Part shown: piece after piece, positions 56,428 to 64,000 of the stretch
Layout of the letters: each line of letters begins with the position of its first letter
How positions within the stretch are numbered: position 1 is the stretch's first letter
The notes under the pieces: model-generated
Told to the model about the DNA's origin: nothing
What the model saw: the letters and a program-made list of their open reading frames with translations, nothing else
The model's database searches: none
Translations under genes and position numbers: made by a program
Source of the DNA: Methanocella_A sp963792125
GTDB taxonomy: Archaea > Halobacteriota > Methanocellia > Methanocellales > Methanocellaceae
DNA: 64,000 nt
Assembly (NCBI GenBank): GCA_963792125.1
Contig: CAWBVA010000013.1
Coordinates: forward strand, 62,001 to 126,000
Reading direction: 5' to 3'

Positions 56428-57558
56428 CTATAGCTGGTCGCGATAGCTAAGCGTGTACTCGGATATCCGGTATGCGCCGATCGCTGGCGCCAGGTCCGGC
56501 CGGTCGCTGGAGATGACCGTGACCCTCTGCTCCAGCTCGTCGCACAGCTGCTGCTGTATCCGCTCCTTTAAGCCGGGTATGCAGGCCATGCCGCCGGTCA
56601 GGATGATCGGCTCCGTCAGGACGCGCTTGTAGGTCTGGTAGTGGTCCTGGGCCAGCTGGGGGAAGAAGTTCTCCATGATCGCCTCGATCACGTTGTTGAC
56701 GTATTCCTCGACGGGCTTCATGATGCTCTTCTCGATCTTGAAGCCGTACTGGCCCCGGTCATGGATATGGACCGAGTCGTAGACCGGCTTGTAGTCGATG
56801 AAGTTGGCGAACTCTTCCTTGTATTTGCGTGCTGTGTTCAGGTCGATGTTCACGATGCCCTGGGTCTCGTTCTGGACGCCGAGGCGGATTTTCCGGTCGA
56901 CCACGTTGCCGCTGATGGTGCCGAGCGTGACGGTGTGCACGGGCTCTCCGTTCCTGAACGCGCTGATCTCCAGCGTGGTCGAGCCCATGTTGACGCTCAT
57001 GAAGGTCTTCTTGATCGCGTCCAGCCCGTCGAATGCCGGGATGGCGCCGCAGAATGCCTCTGACCATGCCTGGCGACCTGTGCGGCCGATGGACATGCCG
57101 GAGATGATCTCCTTGAGGTTCTTGCGACCACGATCGTTCTCGACTGCCGGGTGAGCGAGAGTGACGTAGCTGTTCTCGGGAATGTTATAGCGATAGACGA
57201 GATACTCGATGAACTGGGCGGCGAGCTTGACACTGTCGTCGTCCTGCGGGAGTCCGGCCCGGAACATGAAATAGACGGAATCGGCGTACTCTTCGGCAGC
57301 CTCGTCGCCGAACTTCGTCGCCAGCTTGCCGGTGAACAGGTCCCTGTACCGTGCGACGCAGGTCAGCGTGCGGACGATGTCCAGGCTGCCCTCGTAGTTG
57401 GGCATGACGAGCACGGTGCGCGTCGACCCTATCTTCAGGCCGATGGGCACGGCGTCGGTGCTGCGTTTCTTAATGCCAGTATCGACGAAACCTGCCCCGG
57501 TGAGCTCCATGCCGGCGCCGTCGGCCAGCAGCTTATCATCGCGAATATTCTCTGCCAT
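56428..57558 (-). CDS. Actin/MreB-like ATPase
   Basis: 376 residues with the actin fold: phosphate 1-like PIGLKIGSTRTVLVMP (about residue 40), phosphate 2 FMSVNMGSTTLEISAFRNG (about 185), connecting region and adenosine motif ILTGGMACIPGLKER (about 320). It resembles the archaeal ParM/Ta0583 or MreB-like group more than conventional actin. A pilus-associated analogue in bacteria is PilM. The small gaps to the peptidase and to the PEGA-wHTH gene (13 bases each) show one transcription unit. It may form a filament or ring at the membrane. Confidence 0.82.
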   Translation of the reverse strand: MAENIRDDKLLADGAGMELTGAGFVDTGIKKRSTDAVPIGLKIGSTRTVLVMPNYEGSLDIVRTLTCVARYRDLFTGKLATKFGDEAAEEYADSVYFMFRAGLPQDDDSVKLAAQFIEYLVYRYNIPENSYVTLAHPAVENDRGRKNLKEIISGMSIGRTGRQAWSEAFCGAIPAFDGLDAIKKTFMSVNMGSTTLEISAFRNGEPVHTVTLGTISGNVVDRKIRLGVQNETQGIVNIDLNTARKYKEEFANFIDYKPVYDSVHIHDRGQYGFKIEKSIMKPVEEYVNNVIEAIMENFFPQLAQDHYQTYKRVLTEPIILTGGMACIPGLKERIQQQLCDELEQRVTVISSDRPDLAPAIGAYRISEYTLSYRDQL

Positions 57559-57571
57559 GTATTAACACCCT

Positions 57572-59747
57572 TTAGTCTTCCCCGTCCAGCCGCCATACCA
57601 CCACGGACGATTTGCCCTCGTCCTGCGAAGAGTCATGCGTCTTGTAGTAGTACAGGCCTTTAACCTTCTCTATGTCATCGTTGATGACAAGCTCTTTCGT
57701 GATGATGGTGAGCGTGTTGGGGGGAATCTCCAGCTCGTTGCTCATCTGTATGAACGATACACCGTCCTGGTGATCTCTTATGTACCTGATGACCCGTTCC
57801 TTGTCCCGGATCGTGTTTGCCGGCTGGTCCCTGGCTGCCGGCATGGCTTTGGGCACACGTATCCGGCCGTCGGGCTCCGCCGTTATCGGCATTTCCCGTG
57901 CAGGCGCCGCTCTCGGTGGCATGTCATAGCCGCCGTAGGACGCGGTCCTTCCCATGGTTCCGGTCGCCTGTCCGTGCGGGACGCGCTCGATATCTGCGTT
58001 CTCCACCTTGCGGTAGATATCCCTTGCGGAGACCATCGACGGGCTCTCCCCGGCATGCTCCGGGAGCCTCGGCTGCTCGGTGGTGCCGAACGAGCGGTCC
58101 GGCTCATGCTTCCGTCCGTCGAGCTTCGGCTTCGAGATCAGTGACGAGTCCGCCATCTGCGCCCGGTGCGCCTGCTCAGACCGCTTCAGCTCGGCTGCAC
58201 GGGCCTTCTGGGCTTCGCGCTGCTCCTTCCGGGCTTCGCCTGAGGAACGCATTCCGCTGATCGCCTTGTTCAGCGGCGCCAGCACGCCCTGCCAGCGGGC
58301 CGATGAACATGTGACGCTTGGATGCCAGCAGTGCCAGTATCAGGCCTGCGGCGATGAGAAGTATCAGCACGGCGGCGGCAGGCACTACCCATCCCGGCAC
58401 CATCGGCTTTTCAAGAGAAGCGTACAGGTCCTGGGTCTGCTGGTTCGCGGCCATATCGACCGGGAACTCTTTGTCAGCATACCCGGTTGCGGACAGCTTG
58501 ATCGTGTGTCTGCCCGCCGGTATATAAGCCGTACAGGGTGTGGTCAGCTGCTTGCCGTCAGGGCCATTCAGCGGCTGGCCGTCGACATATACCTTAGCGT
58601 TATTCTGCTCGCACGTTATCTTTATCCAGCCCGTCATCGTGTAGTCGATCTTCAGGTCGGCGGTCATGTTGCGGGCGGACTGCTCGGTCTGCCCGATGCC
58701 CAGGATGACATTGGGATGATATAGTGAGAAGGAATAGTTCTGGACGTGAGGGGTCCCCTGCGTGTCCATATAGGTCGCGGACACTTTGAACTCCTTTCGG
58801 GCATAGACCTCCTGGTTGTCGGGAGGGTCACTGGTGACCTTGACGTCGTCGAACTGATAGTAGCCGTTCGAGTCGGCGGTCACTTCAGCCTTCTTGAGGA
58901 AATTGCCAATACCGCTATCGGTAGCCTGCCATAGCGTTACAGTCACGTCAGGGATACCGCTGCCATCCTGGAACATCACCGTACCGTTAACGGTGTTAGC
59001 GTATATCCCGGGAATCTGATCCGGTACGGGATTGGGCGCCGGGGATGACATAGGCATCGATATCGTGAGCGGGTTGGCATCCAGTTCCTTGTCCACACCG
59101 ATCACGTTGATGCCAGTCTGAATCGGAGACTGGTAGAGTATGCCATTCTCCTCGTATTGCCCGTAAACGCTGTATGTACCCACCGGGAGCTTCATGCTGT
59201 ACGCTCCGCGGTTGCCGTTCACACCGTCGCTGGTAAACGCATAATACCTCTGTTCGCCGGACATGACATAAACGACACCGTTGGCCAGCGGCCGCGGGTT
59301 GGAGCCTGACTGCTGCATGATACCCCAGAGGTAGCCGTAATCAGGGGACGGATAGTTGGTAAGCTGGGTCTCTATCGCGGGCATTTTGAGTATGCCCTGG
59401 CTGGCATCCTGCCATTGATAGTCATTGTTGATATGGCCCTTGTTAGTGTAAGTTTTACCGTTTTCTGTAACAGTGATAATTACTTTGACCACAGCACTGC
59501 TGGTAGGTACGTGGATAAACTCGAAGTAGCCGTTCGAGTCAGACGTGGTCGTCCCGATAACTTGCCATGAAGTGCCGAAGGTCACATCATTGATTAGCTG
59601 TACGGTGGCTCCGACGATAGGGTTGCCATGCCGGTCGATCGCCGTGCCTGTCACAGTGATGGGAGTGGCAGCGATTGCCTGTGGGGCGTAACATAGCGGT
59701 AAAATGATGAAGCTGATGATAAACAAGAGGGTGAGTAACTTTTTCAT
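57572..59747 (-). CDS. Membrane protein: exported Ig/PEGA-like domains, one helix, cytoplasmic winged helix (one frameshift)
   Basis: The N-terminal part starts with a Sec signal (MKKLLTLLFIISFIILPLC). Two CarboxypepD_reg-like domains (about 30-115 and 255-350) and a PEGA domain (about 380-455: AKVYVDGQPLNGPDG, GRHTIKLSATGYADKEF) follow. Then come a membrane helix (VPAAAVLILLIAAGLILALL) and a basic stretch. The second frame continues with a disordered linker and a C-terminal winged helix (VIRYIRDHQDGVSFIQMSNE, NTLTIITKELV). The frames join if one G is removed at about 58287-58289, giving 724 residues. If real, this is a membrane-tethered DNA-binding protein with an extracellular sensor. Confidence 0.78.
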
Positions 59748-60299
59748 CCTGTGACCTTCCGACCTTTCTGATTAAGCTTTTACATCTACAAATATTTTAT
59801 CGTATTATCGGTTTTACATCCAGCCTTTTTACTACAGGCCATTATTACGGCTTTTTCTTCTCCGATAACGCAGGTTTAGCCGTGAAGTCATTTTCAGATT
59901 TTACCATATAGTATATAAAACCTTCTCTACCAGACGATTTCTATGCCCGTTTATTGCGAACCGTTGTCTGGTGGCCATCTGATGGACTTAAACCGCATTA
60001 ATTCGGATATTTTCAGGTTCCGCGGCACAATTGAGCCCGGCTGGAGCCATGCTGTCCGTACAGCTTATAACCTGCGGCTTTTCGCTTGCATACTTGGAGT
60101 ATGAGGTAAATAAATGTTATGCTACGATCTGTCAATCTGCCTGCCGCGATAACAGGCAGATACGTCGACCTTGAAAAGACCGGAACGACCTCCTGTAACC
60201 CTTTGTCCGCCTGACGGGCGGAGTGGCGGGCTTTTCGCGGCACAAAAATATAATATGGTTAGTATCGTAGAAAAACATGGAGACAAGAGGCGCTGTCGT
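59748..60299. other. Intergenic region with a stable hairpin
   Basis: About 550 bases between divergent genes. AT-rich stretches near 59770-59930 probably hold the promoter of the PEGA protein operon. A 9-bp perfect hairpin ATCTGCCTG/CAGGCAGAT lies at 60135-60161 with a 9-base loop, and a smaller one TCCGCC/GGCGGA near 60208-60224, both before the radical SAM gene. They may be regulatory RNA structure or a terminator. A 40-codon open frame at 59982-60104 has no support. Confidence 0.45.
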
Positions 60300-61319
60300 A
60301 TGCTGAAAGAAGCGATGCTCTGGGATACGCTGGACGGGAAGGCGAGGTGCAAGGTCTGCTCCTACCGGTGCGTCATACAGGAAGGCAAGCTTGGCCACTG
60401 CCGTACCCGCAAGAACATCGACGGCCGCATCCACAGCCTGATATACGGGACGGTGACCTCGACGGCCAGCGATCCGATCGAGAAGAAGCCGCTATACCAC
60501 TTCTACCCGGGCAGCTATTCCTACTCCATGGGATCGGTCGGATGCAGCTTCCAGTGCGAACACTGCCAGAACTGGACCATCTCGCAGGCGGACATCGAGA
60601 CCGTCTACACCATGGACATATCGCCGGAGCAGGCGGCCGACAACGCGGTGCGCGACCGGTGCAGGAGCGTCTCATGGACCTATAATGAGCCGTCCATCTG
60701 GGTGGAGTTCACGCACGACACCGCAAAACTGTGCCACGACCGTGACTTGAAGACCGTCTACGTCACCAACGGCTACGCCACGCCCGAGCACATGGACGTG
60801 ATGAAGGGCCTGCTGGATGCCTATCGCGTGGACATCAAGGCATTCACAGACGAGTTCTACCGTAAGACATGCAAGTCGAAGCTGGAGCCGGTGCTGACCT
60901 CGACGAAAATCGCGAAGGACGCTGGCATGCACGTAGAGGTCATTACGCTGATCATCCCGCGCCTCAACGACAGCGAGGACGAAATACGCGGCCTGTCGAA
61001 GTGGATATTCGATAACCTCGGGCCCGACACGCCGGTCCATTTCACCCGGTTCTACCCCATGTACCACATGGACCATGAGGCCCCGACACCGATCGCCACG
61101 CTGGAAAAAGCGCACGATATCGCCCGGAACGAAGGGATTAATTACGTGTATCTCGGGAACGCCCCGGGCCACAGGTACGAAAGCACCTGGTGCCCGAAGT
61201 GCAACGAGCTGCTGATCGAGCGATACGGGTTCCAGATCACGAAGTATAATATTACTAAGGACAAAAAGTGCCCGAAGTGCGGGGAGAAAATCCCCATCGT
61301 CGGCGACTACGGCCGCTAA
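60300..61319 (+). CDS. Radical SAM enzyme of the AmmeMemoRadiSam/PflA-like family
   Basis: 339 residues from ATG 60300. The radical SAM motif CSFQCEHC (about residues 83-90) is present, preceded by CKVCSYRC and followed by SWTYNEPSIW and YVTNGYATPEH. Near the C-terminus a CPKC pair is repeated (WCPKCNELLIERY and CPKCGEKIP). This is the AmmeMemoRadiSam-system radical SAM enzyme or a pyruvate formate-lyase activating enzyme homologue. Its Memo and AmmeA partners are not in the window. An alternative start at 60255 adds 15 residues. Confidence 0.87.
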   Translation: MLKEAMLWDTLDGKARCKVCSYRCVIQEGKLGHCRTRKNIDGRIHSLIYGTVTSTASDPIEKKPLYHFYPGSYSYSMGSVGCSFQCEHCQNWTISQADIETVYTMDISPEQAADNAVRDRCRSVSWTYNEPSIWVEFTHDTAKLCHDRDLKTVYVTNGYATPEHMDVMKGLLDAYRVDIKAFTDEFYRKTCKSKLEPVLTSTKIAKDAGMHVEVITLIIPRLNDSEDEIRGLSKWIFDNLGPDTPVHFTRFYPMYHMDHEAPTPIATLEKAHDIARNEGINYVYLGNAPGHRYESTWCPKCNELLIERYGFQITKYNITKDKKCPKCGEKIPIVGDYGR

Positions 61320-61557
61320 GCCGCCAAGGTTCTAAGAGAAGATGCCAAGACGCCACTTTTAGCACCCGAAGGTTTCAAGACGCCAAGTCATTTTTTTAAT
61401 TTTCAAGGCGCCAAGATGCCAAGATAATCAGATCTGTTATGTGAATTGCTCTTGGTGACTTAGCGTCTTAAATCAAAAAAAGCTTGGCGCCTTGAAACCT
61501 TCGGTTGCTAAAAGTGGCGCCCTGGCGTCTCTTCTTAGTACCTTGGCGCCTTAAGAG
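61320..61557. repeat. Inverted-repeat element of 238 bp filling the gap between convergent genes
   Basis: Arms of about 70 bases (61320-61390 and 61482-61557) are near-complementary: CGCCAAGGTTCTAAGAGAAG, ACGCCACTTTTAGCACCCGA, AGGTTTCAAGACGCCAAG in the left arm. The right arm is the inverse with several changes. CGCCAAG units resemble common dispersed hairpin repeats. It starts at the radical SAM stop and ends at the methionine adenosyltransferase stop, so it can serve as terminator for both. Confidence 0.75.
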
Positions 61558-62671
61558 CTAGTATTTGTTATTCACCCAGCCCTCGGCGAAGGTCAGTGTC
61601 TGCTCCAGCCAGTAGTCGATAGTGTACTCGACCTTCGCCGGCGCAGCATCGCCGTAGATGGTCGCGGCCTTGATCTGCGGTTTGTTCAGCGGCGCAGCCT
61701 ATGCGGCTTACGAGGAAGACATACGCGTCTTCCACACCCCCGAGCTTTACGATATCCTCTGCGGCCCGGATGGCGACGATGTTGTAGATCTTGCCCACGT
61801 GATTCCGGGGGTTCTTGCCGGCGACCGCTTCGAGCGTCATGGGCCGTCCCGGGGTGATCAGCCCGTTGGCGCGGTTGCCCCGGCCAGTCTCGCCGTCGTC
61901 GCCCATCTCGGCCGACGTGCCGGTAACGGTCAGGTAAATGTCGTCGTCATGGTCCGCGGCATTCACCGTGACGGAGGAGTCACCCCATTTTGCCGACACA
62001 CGGTCGATGACCTTTGCGGAAATATTAGCCTTGATGTCTTCGTAGGCTTCCTTGTCCTTTACGTATTTTCCCACGATGGCATCGGCCACCGTGAACTGCG
62101 CCCGCCCGCCGGTCCGGATGCCCATGACCTTGCTGTCCTCGCCGGCACCCCGTACGCTCCGGGCGAGACGGTCGATCTCCAGGACGTCATTCTCCAGGTG
62201 GCTGAGCGGCGCATAGCCCACACCCATGGACGTGTCGTTGGCGCCCACATTCTTAACCAGGCTGCGCAGTTCGGTCGACCCGGTGCCCAGCCGGGGCTCG
62301 ATGTTGAACTGAGTGCCCAGTGCCTTCACCTCGTTTTTTAGAAACTGTGCAGCGCAATCGCGTGCGATCTCCTGCACGGGCACTTTGACGCCCTCCAGCT
62401 CGTCCGTCGCCCGCCCGCCGATGACGATGCTCAGCGGCCGGACGATCTCGCCGCCGCCGAACGCCGGCTTCGACCTGCCGCCGATGAGCAGCACCTTGTC
62501 TACGTTGTGGTGCAGTATAGTGCCGAAGTGGTCGAGGTAATAGCGTGACAGCCCCCGGGAGATGGCATCCGATATGCCGTCGCACAGGCTGTCCGGGTGG
62601 CCGGGCCCCTTTCTCTCGACGATCTCGAACGGTTCCTCCCGGTAGGGTGTGCCAGCGTGCCTGATGATCAA
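61558..62671 (-). CDS. Archaeal methionine adenosyltransferase (one frameshift)
   Basis: The first frame has EIVERKGPGHPDSLCDGISD (ATP site), NVDKVLLIGGRSKPAFGGGE and SMGVGYAPLSHLENDVLEID. The C-terminal part in a second frame includes PQIKAATIYGDAAPAKVEYT and ends at a TAG at 61558-61560. One extra base lies at about 61693-61700. The whole is about 370 residues; archaeal MATs are about 400. It makes S-adenosylmethionine, essential for methylation and radical SAM enzymes, so the break is probably an error. Confidence 0.9.
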
Positions 62672-62769
62672 TGATAAGACCTCTGTTAATATGTATATTA
62701 TAAAAAGATATAAAAGAAGTTGCCCGCCATCGCCCGGGCTTACGCCGTCACGAGCCGCAGGATCACCGC

Positions 62770-63555
62770 TTATCCGAGGAACTTCAGTACCTCTGCGTTA
62801 AACTCTTCCGGACGCTCGACGTTAGGCAGGTGAGCGCACTTTTCGAGGATGACGGTCCGCGCGCCCCGGATAAGCTCGCCGTATTTCCTTATGCCGGCCG
62901 GAGGCACCAGCCTGTCGCAGCTGCCACCGAGCACCAGGGTGGGAGCCTGCACCTGTTTGAGGAGCCATAAATAATCGAGGTTTATATCGAGGATCTCGCT
63001 GCAGTTCCGGTAAAATGCTTTGCGGCTTCCCCGGTCGTCAGGAAGCAGCCAGACGCTGTCCAGACGTGAGCCTGCAGACTGATCGTACAACATTCCCCGG
63101 CTGAAGGCCCTGCGGCTCCTTGCCATCAGCCACAGGCTGGCCTTGAACGCGGCCCGATAATAGCGGCTGTCCATCGAGATGACGCTGCAGGCGTCGGCAA
63201 GCACGAGCTTCGCTACCCGGTGCGGGAACCTGACGGCAAACGTAGCGGCGACCACGCCCAGGAACGAGTGTCCCACCAGGGTCGCCTTCTCGATCTTCAG
63301 GGCATCCATGAAGGACGCCAGGAAGGCGACGTAATATTCGACGCCATAAGGCGCATCAGGCTTGTCAGAGTCCCCGAAGCCGGGAAGATCGGGCGCAACG
63401 ACCCTGAAACGTCTCGACAGCGGTCCGGTATTGTACTTCCACATGCCGTGGGACAGGCCGTTGCCATGGAGCAGGATGACCGGCTCGCCACGTCCTTCGG
63501 TCTGGTAAACAACCTTGATGCCGTCGACGATAGCCAGTTCATCCATATAGAACAA
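62770..63555 (-). CDS. Alpha/beta hydrolase
   Basis: 261 residues: oxyanion HGNGLSHGMWK (about 30-40), nucleophile VGHSFLGVVAA (Ser at about residue 96) and C-terminal His in KCAHLPNVERPEEF. The Asp of the triad is probably in GGSCDRLVPP. The layout is like esterases, haloperoxidases or epoxide hydrolases; substrate unknown. It stands alone between metK and scpB. Confidence 0.85.
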   Translation of the reverse strand: MFYMDELAIVDGIKVVYQTEGRGEPVILLHGNGLSHGMWKYNTGPLSRRFRVVAPDLPGFGDSDKPDAPYGVEYYVAFLASFMDALKIEKATLVGHSFLGVVAATFAVRFPHRVAKLVLADACSVISMDSRYYRAAFKASLWLMARSRRAFSRGMLYDQSAGSRLDSVWLLPDDRGSRKAFYRNCSEILDINLDYLWLLKQVQAPTLVLGGSCDRLVPPAGIRKYGELIRGARTVILEKCAHLPNVERPEEFNAEVLKFLG

Positions 63556-63595
63556 TGTACTTTTAAACCGGTTGCTATTTAAAATTTAGTACATT

Positions 63596-63683
63596 GGACA
63601 CAAAGGGCACAAAGGAATACAATGGGAAAGTATAATGATCGCTTAGATGATCTTCATGGACTCCGTGGCCTCCGTGTCCGATG
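63596..63683. repeat. Degraded CACAAAGG-type palindromic repeat
   Basis: GGACACAAAGGGCACAAAGG (63597-63616) faces CTCCGTGGCCTCCGTGTCC (63661-63679) with about 44 bases between. It belongs to the same class of hairpin as those at 18.4 and 50.9 kb. No gene is visible in it. Confidence 0.55.
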
Positions 63684-63686
63684 CTA

Positions 63687-64000
63687 CTATTTAGATACAG
63701 GCACCAGCAGCCGGACCGCGTCAAAACCGTCAACTTCCGGCACGCCCGACTCGATCCAGTTAGACAGCGACTGCTTCTTAAGCTTCGACTTCTCCTGTAT
63801 CTGTTTCTTAATCGACTCCATGTCGCCGTGCGTGAGCCCGAAGTAGTCGCAGAAAGCCGACGTGGTGGTCAGCTTGAAGGACCGGCCTTCCTTGACCTTC
63901 TCGATCAGCCCGCGCTCCAGCAGGATGGCCACGTGGTCGTAGACCTTGTCGCCCCGGACATTGACCAGCTCGTTCTGGAAGATAGGCTGGTAGTAGGCGA
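63687..64000 (-). CDS. scpB: ScpB-like segregation/condensation protein, C-terminal part (5' end outside window)
   Basis: The minus-strand frame is open to the window edge, reading YYQPIFQNELVNVRGDKVYD and HVAILLERGLIEKVKEGRSF. The second winged helix of ScpB (VRGDKVYDHVAILLERGLIE, then FKLTTTSAFCDYFGL) is recognisable. ScpB works with SMC and ScpA in chromosome condensation. The C-terminal ~60 residues are basic and then acidic and unlike most ScpB. Start lies outside the window. Confidence 0.75.
   Translation of the reverse strand, partial: AYYQPIFQNELVNVRGDKVYDHVAILLERGLIEKVKEGRSFKLTTTSAFCDYFGLTHGDMESIKKQIQEKSKLKKQSLSNWIESGVPEVDGFDAVRLLVPVSK

Noticed and set aside
59982..60104. A 40-codon open frame before the radical SAM gene
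   Set aside because: No ribosome binding site, no hydrophobic or charge pattern, and no family resemblance.

Overview
This window looks like a chromosome segment of a methanogenic archaeon, most likely a Methanocella-like member of the Methanocellales (inference; no search could be run). Direct support for a hydrogenotrophic methanogen is mtd (F420-dependent methylene-H4MPT dehydrogenase), an mfnD-mfnF pair for methanofuran synthesis and an MsvR-type V4R regulator. Support for an archaeon is MCM helicase, aIF2-beta, Kae1/Bud32, an archaeal-type methionine adenosyltransferase, archaeal FlaI/FlaJ-like ATPase and membrane platform genes, and promoters with archaeal TATA boxes. GC content is moderately high and genes are tightly packed on both strands.

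Layout. 1-7.9 kb: end of trkA, trkH, a LOG-family protein, a PadR regulator with a UvrA-like ABC ATPase, a gutted methyltransferase, and a TetR/aldo-keto reductase pair sharing palindromic operators. 8-9.7 kb: two tRNA-Leu genes, each followed by the same repeat family, flanking a YkgJ protein. 9.7-18.4 kb: DUF454 protein, metallophosphoesterase, secreted DUF5667-like protein, two sensor kinases and an AzgA-like purine permease. 18.4-19.9 kb: a decayed insertion sequence with perfect 21-bp terminal inverted repeats sitting inside a palindromic repeat. 20.1-26.6 kb: MsvR-like regulator with its own operator, then a FlaI-FlaJ-FlaH-like cluster whose FlaH-like protein has lost the P-loop. 26.8-36.9 kb: mfnD-mfnF-lipoprotein, surE, a third sensor kinase, NUDIX, truA, two PsiE-like membrane proteins and a K+ channel with two RCK modules. 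36.9-42.1 kb: mtd, DUF4870, kae1-bud32, a cell-surface protein with a PGF-CTERM-like tail and a PfkB kinase. 42.3-46.9 kb: two duplicated ABC exporter cassettes, each with its own promoter and terminator. 47-50.6 kb: mcm, aIF2-beta, DUF424 and an Lrp regulator. 50.8-64 kb: palindromic repeats, an MBL hydrolase plus a broken copy of its 5' end, an SPFH protein, and a four-gene operon-like block (PEGA membrane protein fused to a winged helix, actin-like ATPase, prepilin peptidase, AAA ATPase). The window ends with a radical SAM enzyme, methionine adenosyltransferase, an alpha/beta hydrolase and the 3' part of scpB.

Two things stand out. First, the block at 54.2-59.7 kb combines a membrane-anchored winged-helix protein, an actin homologue and a type IV prepilin peptidase; I know of no named system with this make-up. 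It may work with the FlaI/FlaJ machine 30 kb away. Second, at least fourteen otherwise well-conserved genes carry single-base frameshifts, many at short homopolymers. Several of these genes are essential (methionine adenosyltransferase, aIF2-beta, bud32), so most of the breaks are probably sequence errors. I annotate those genes as full spans and give the break points.
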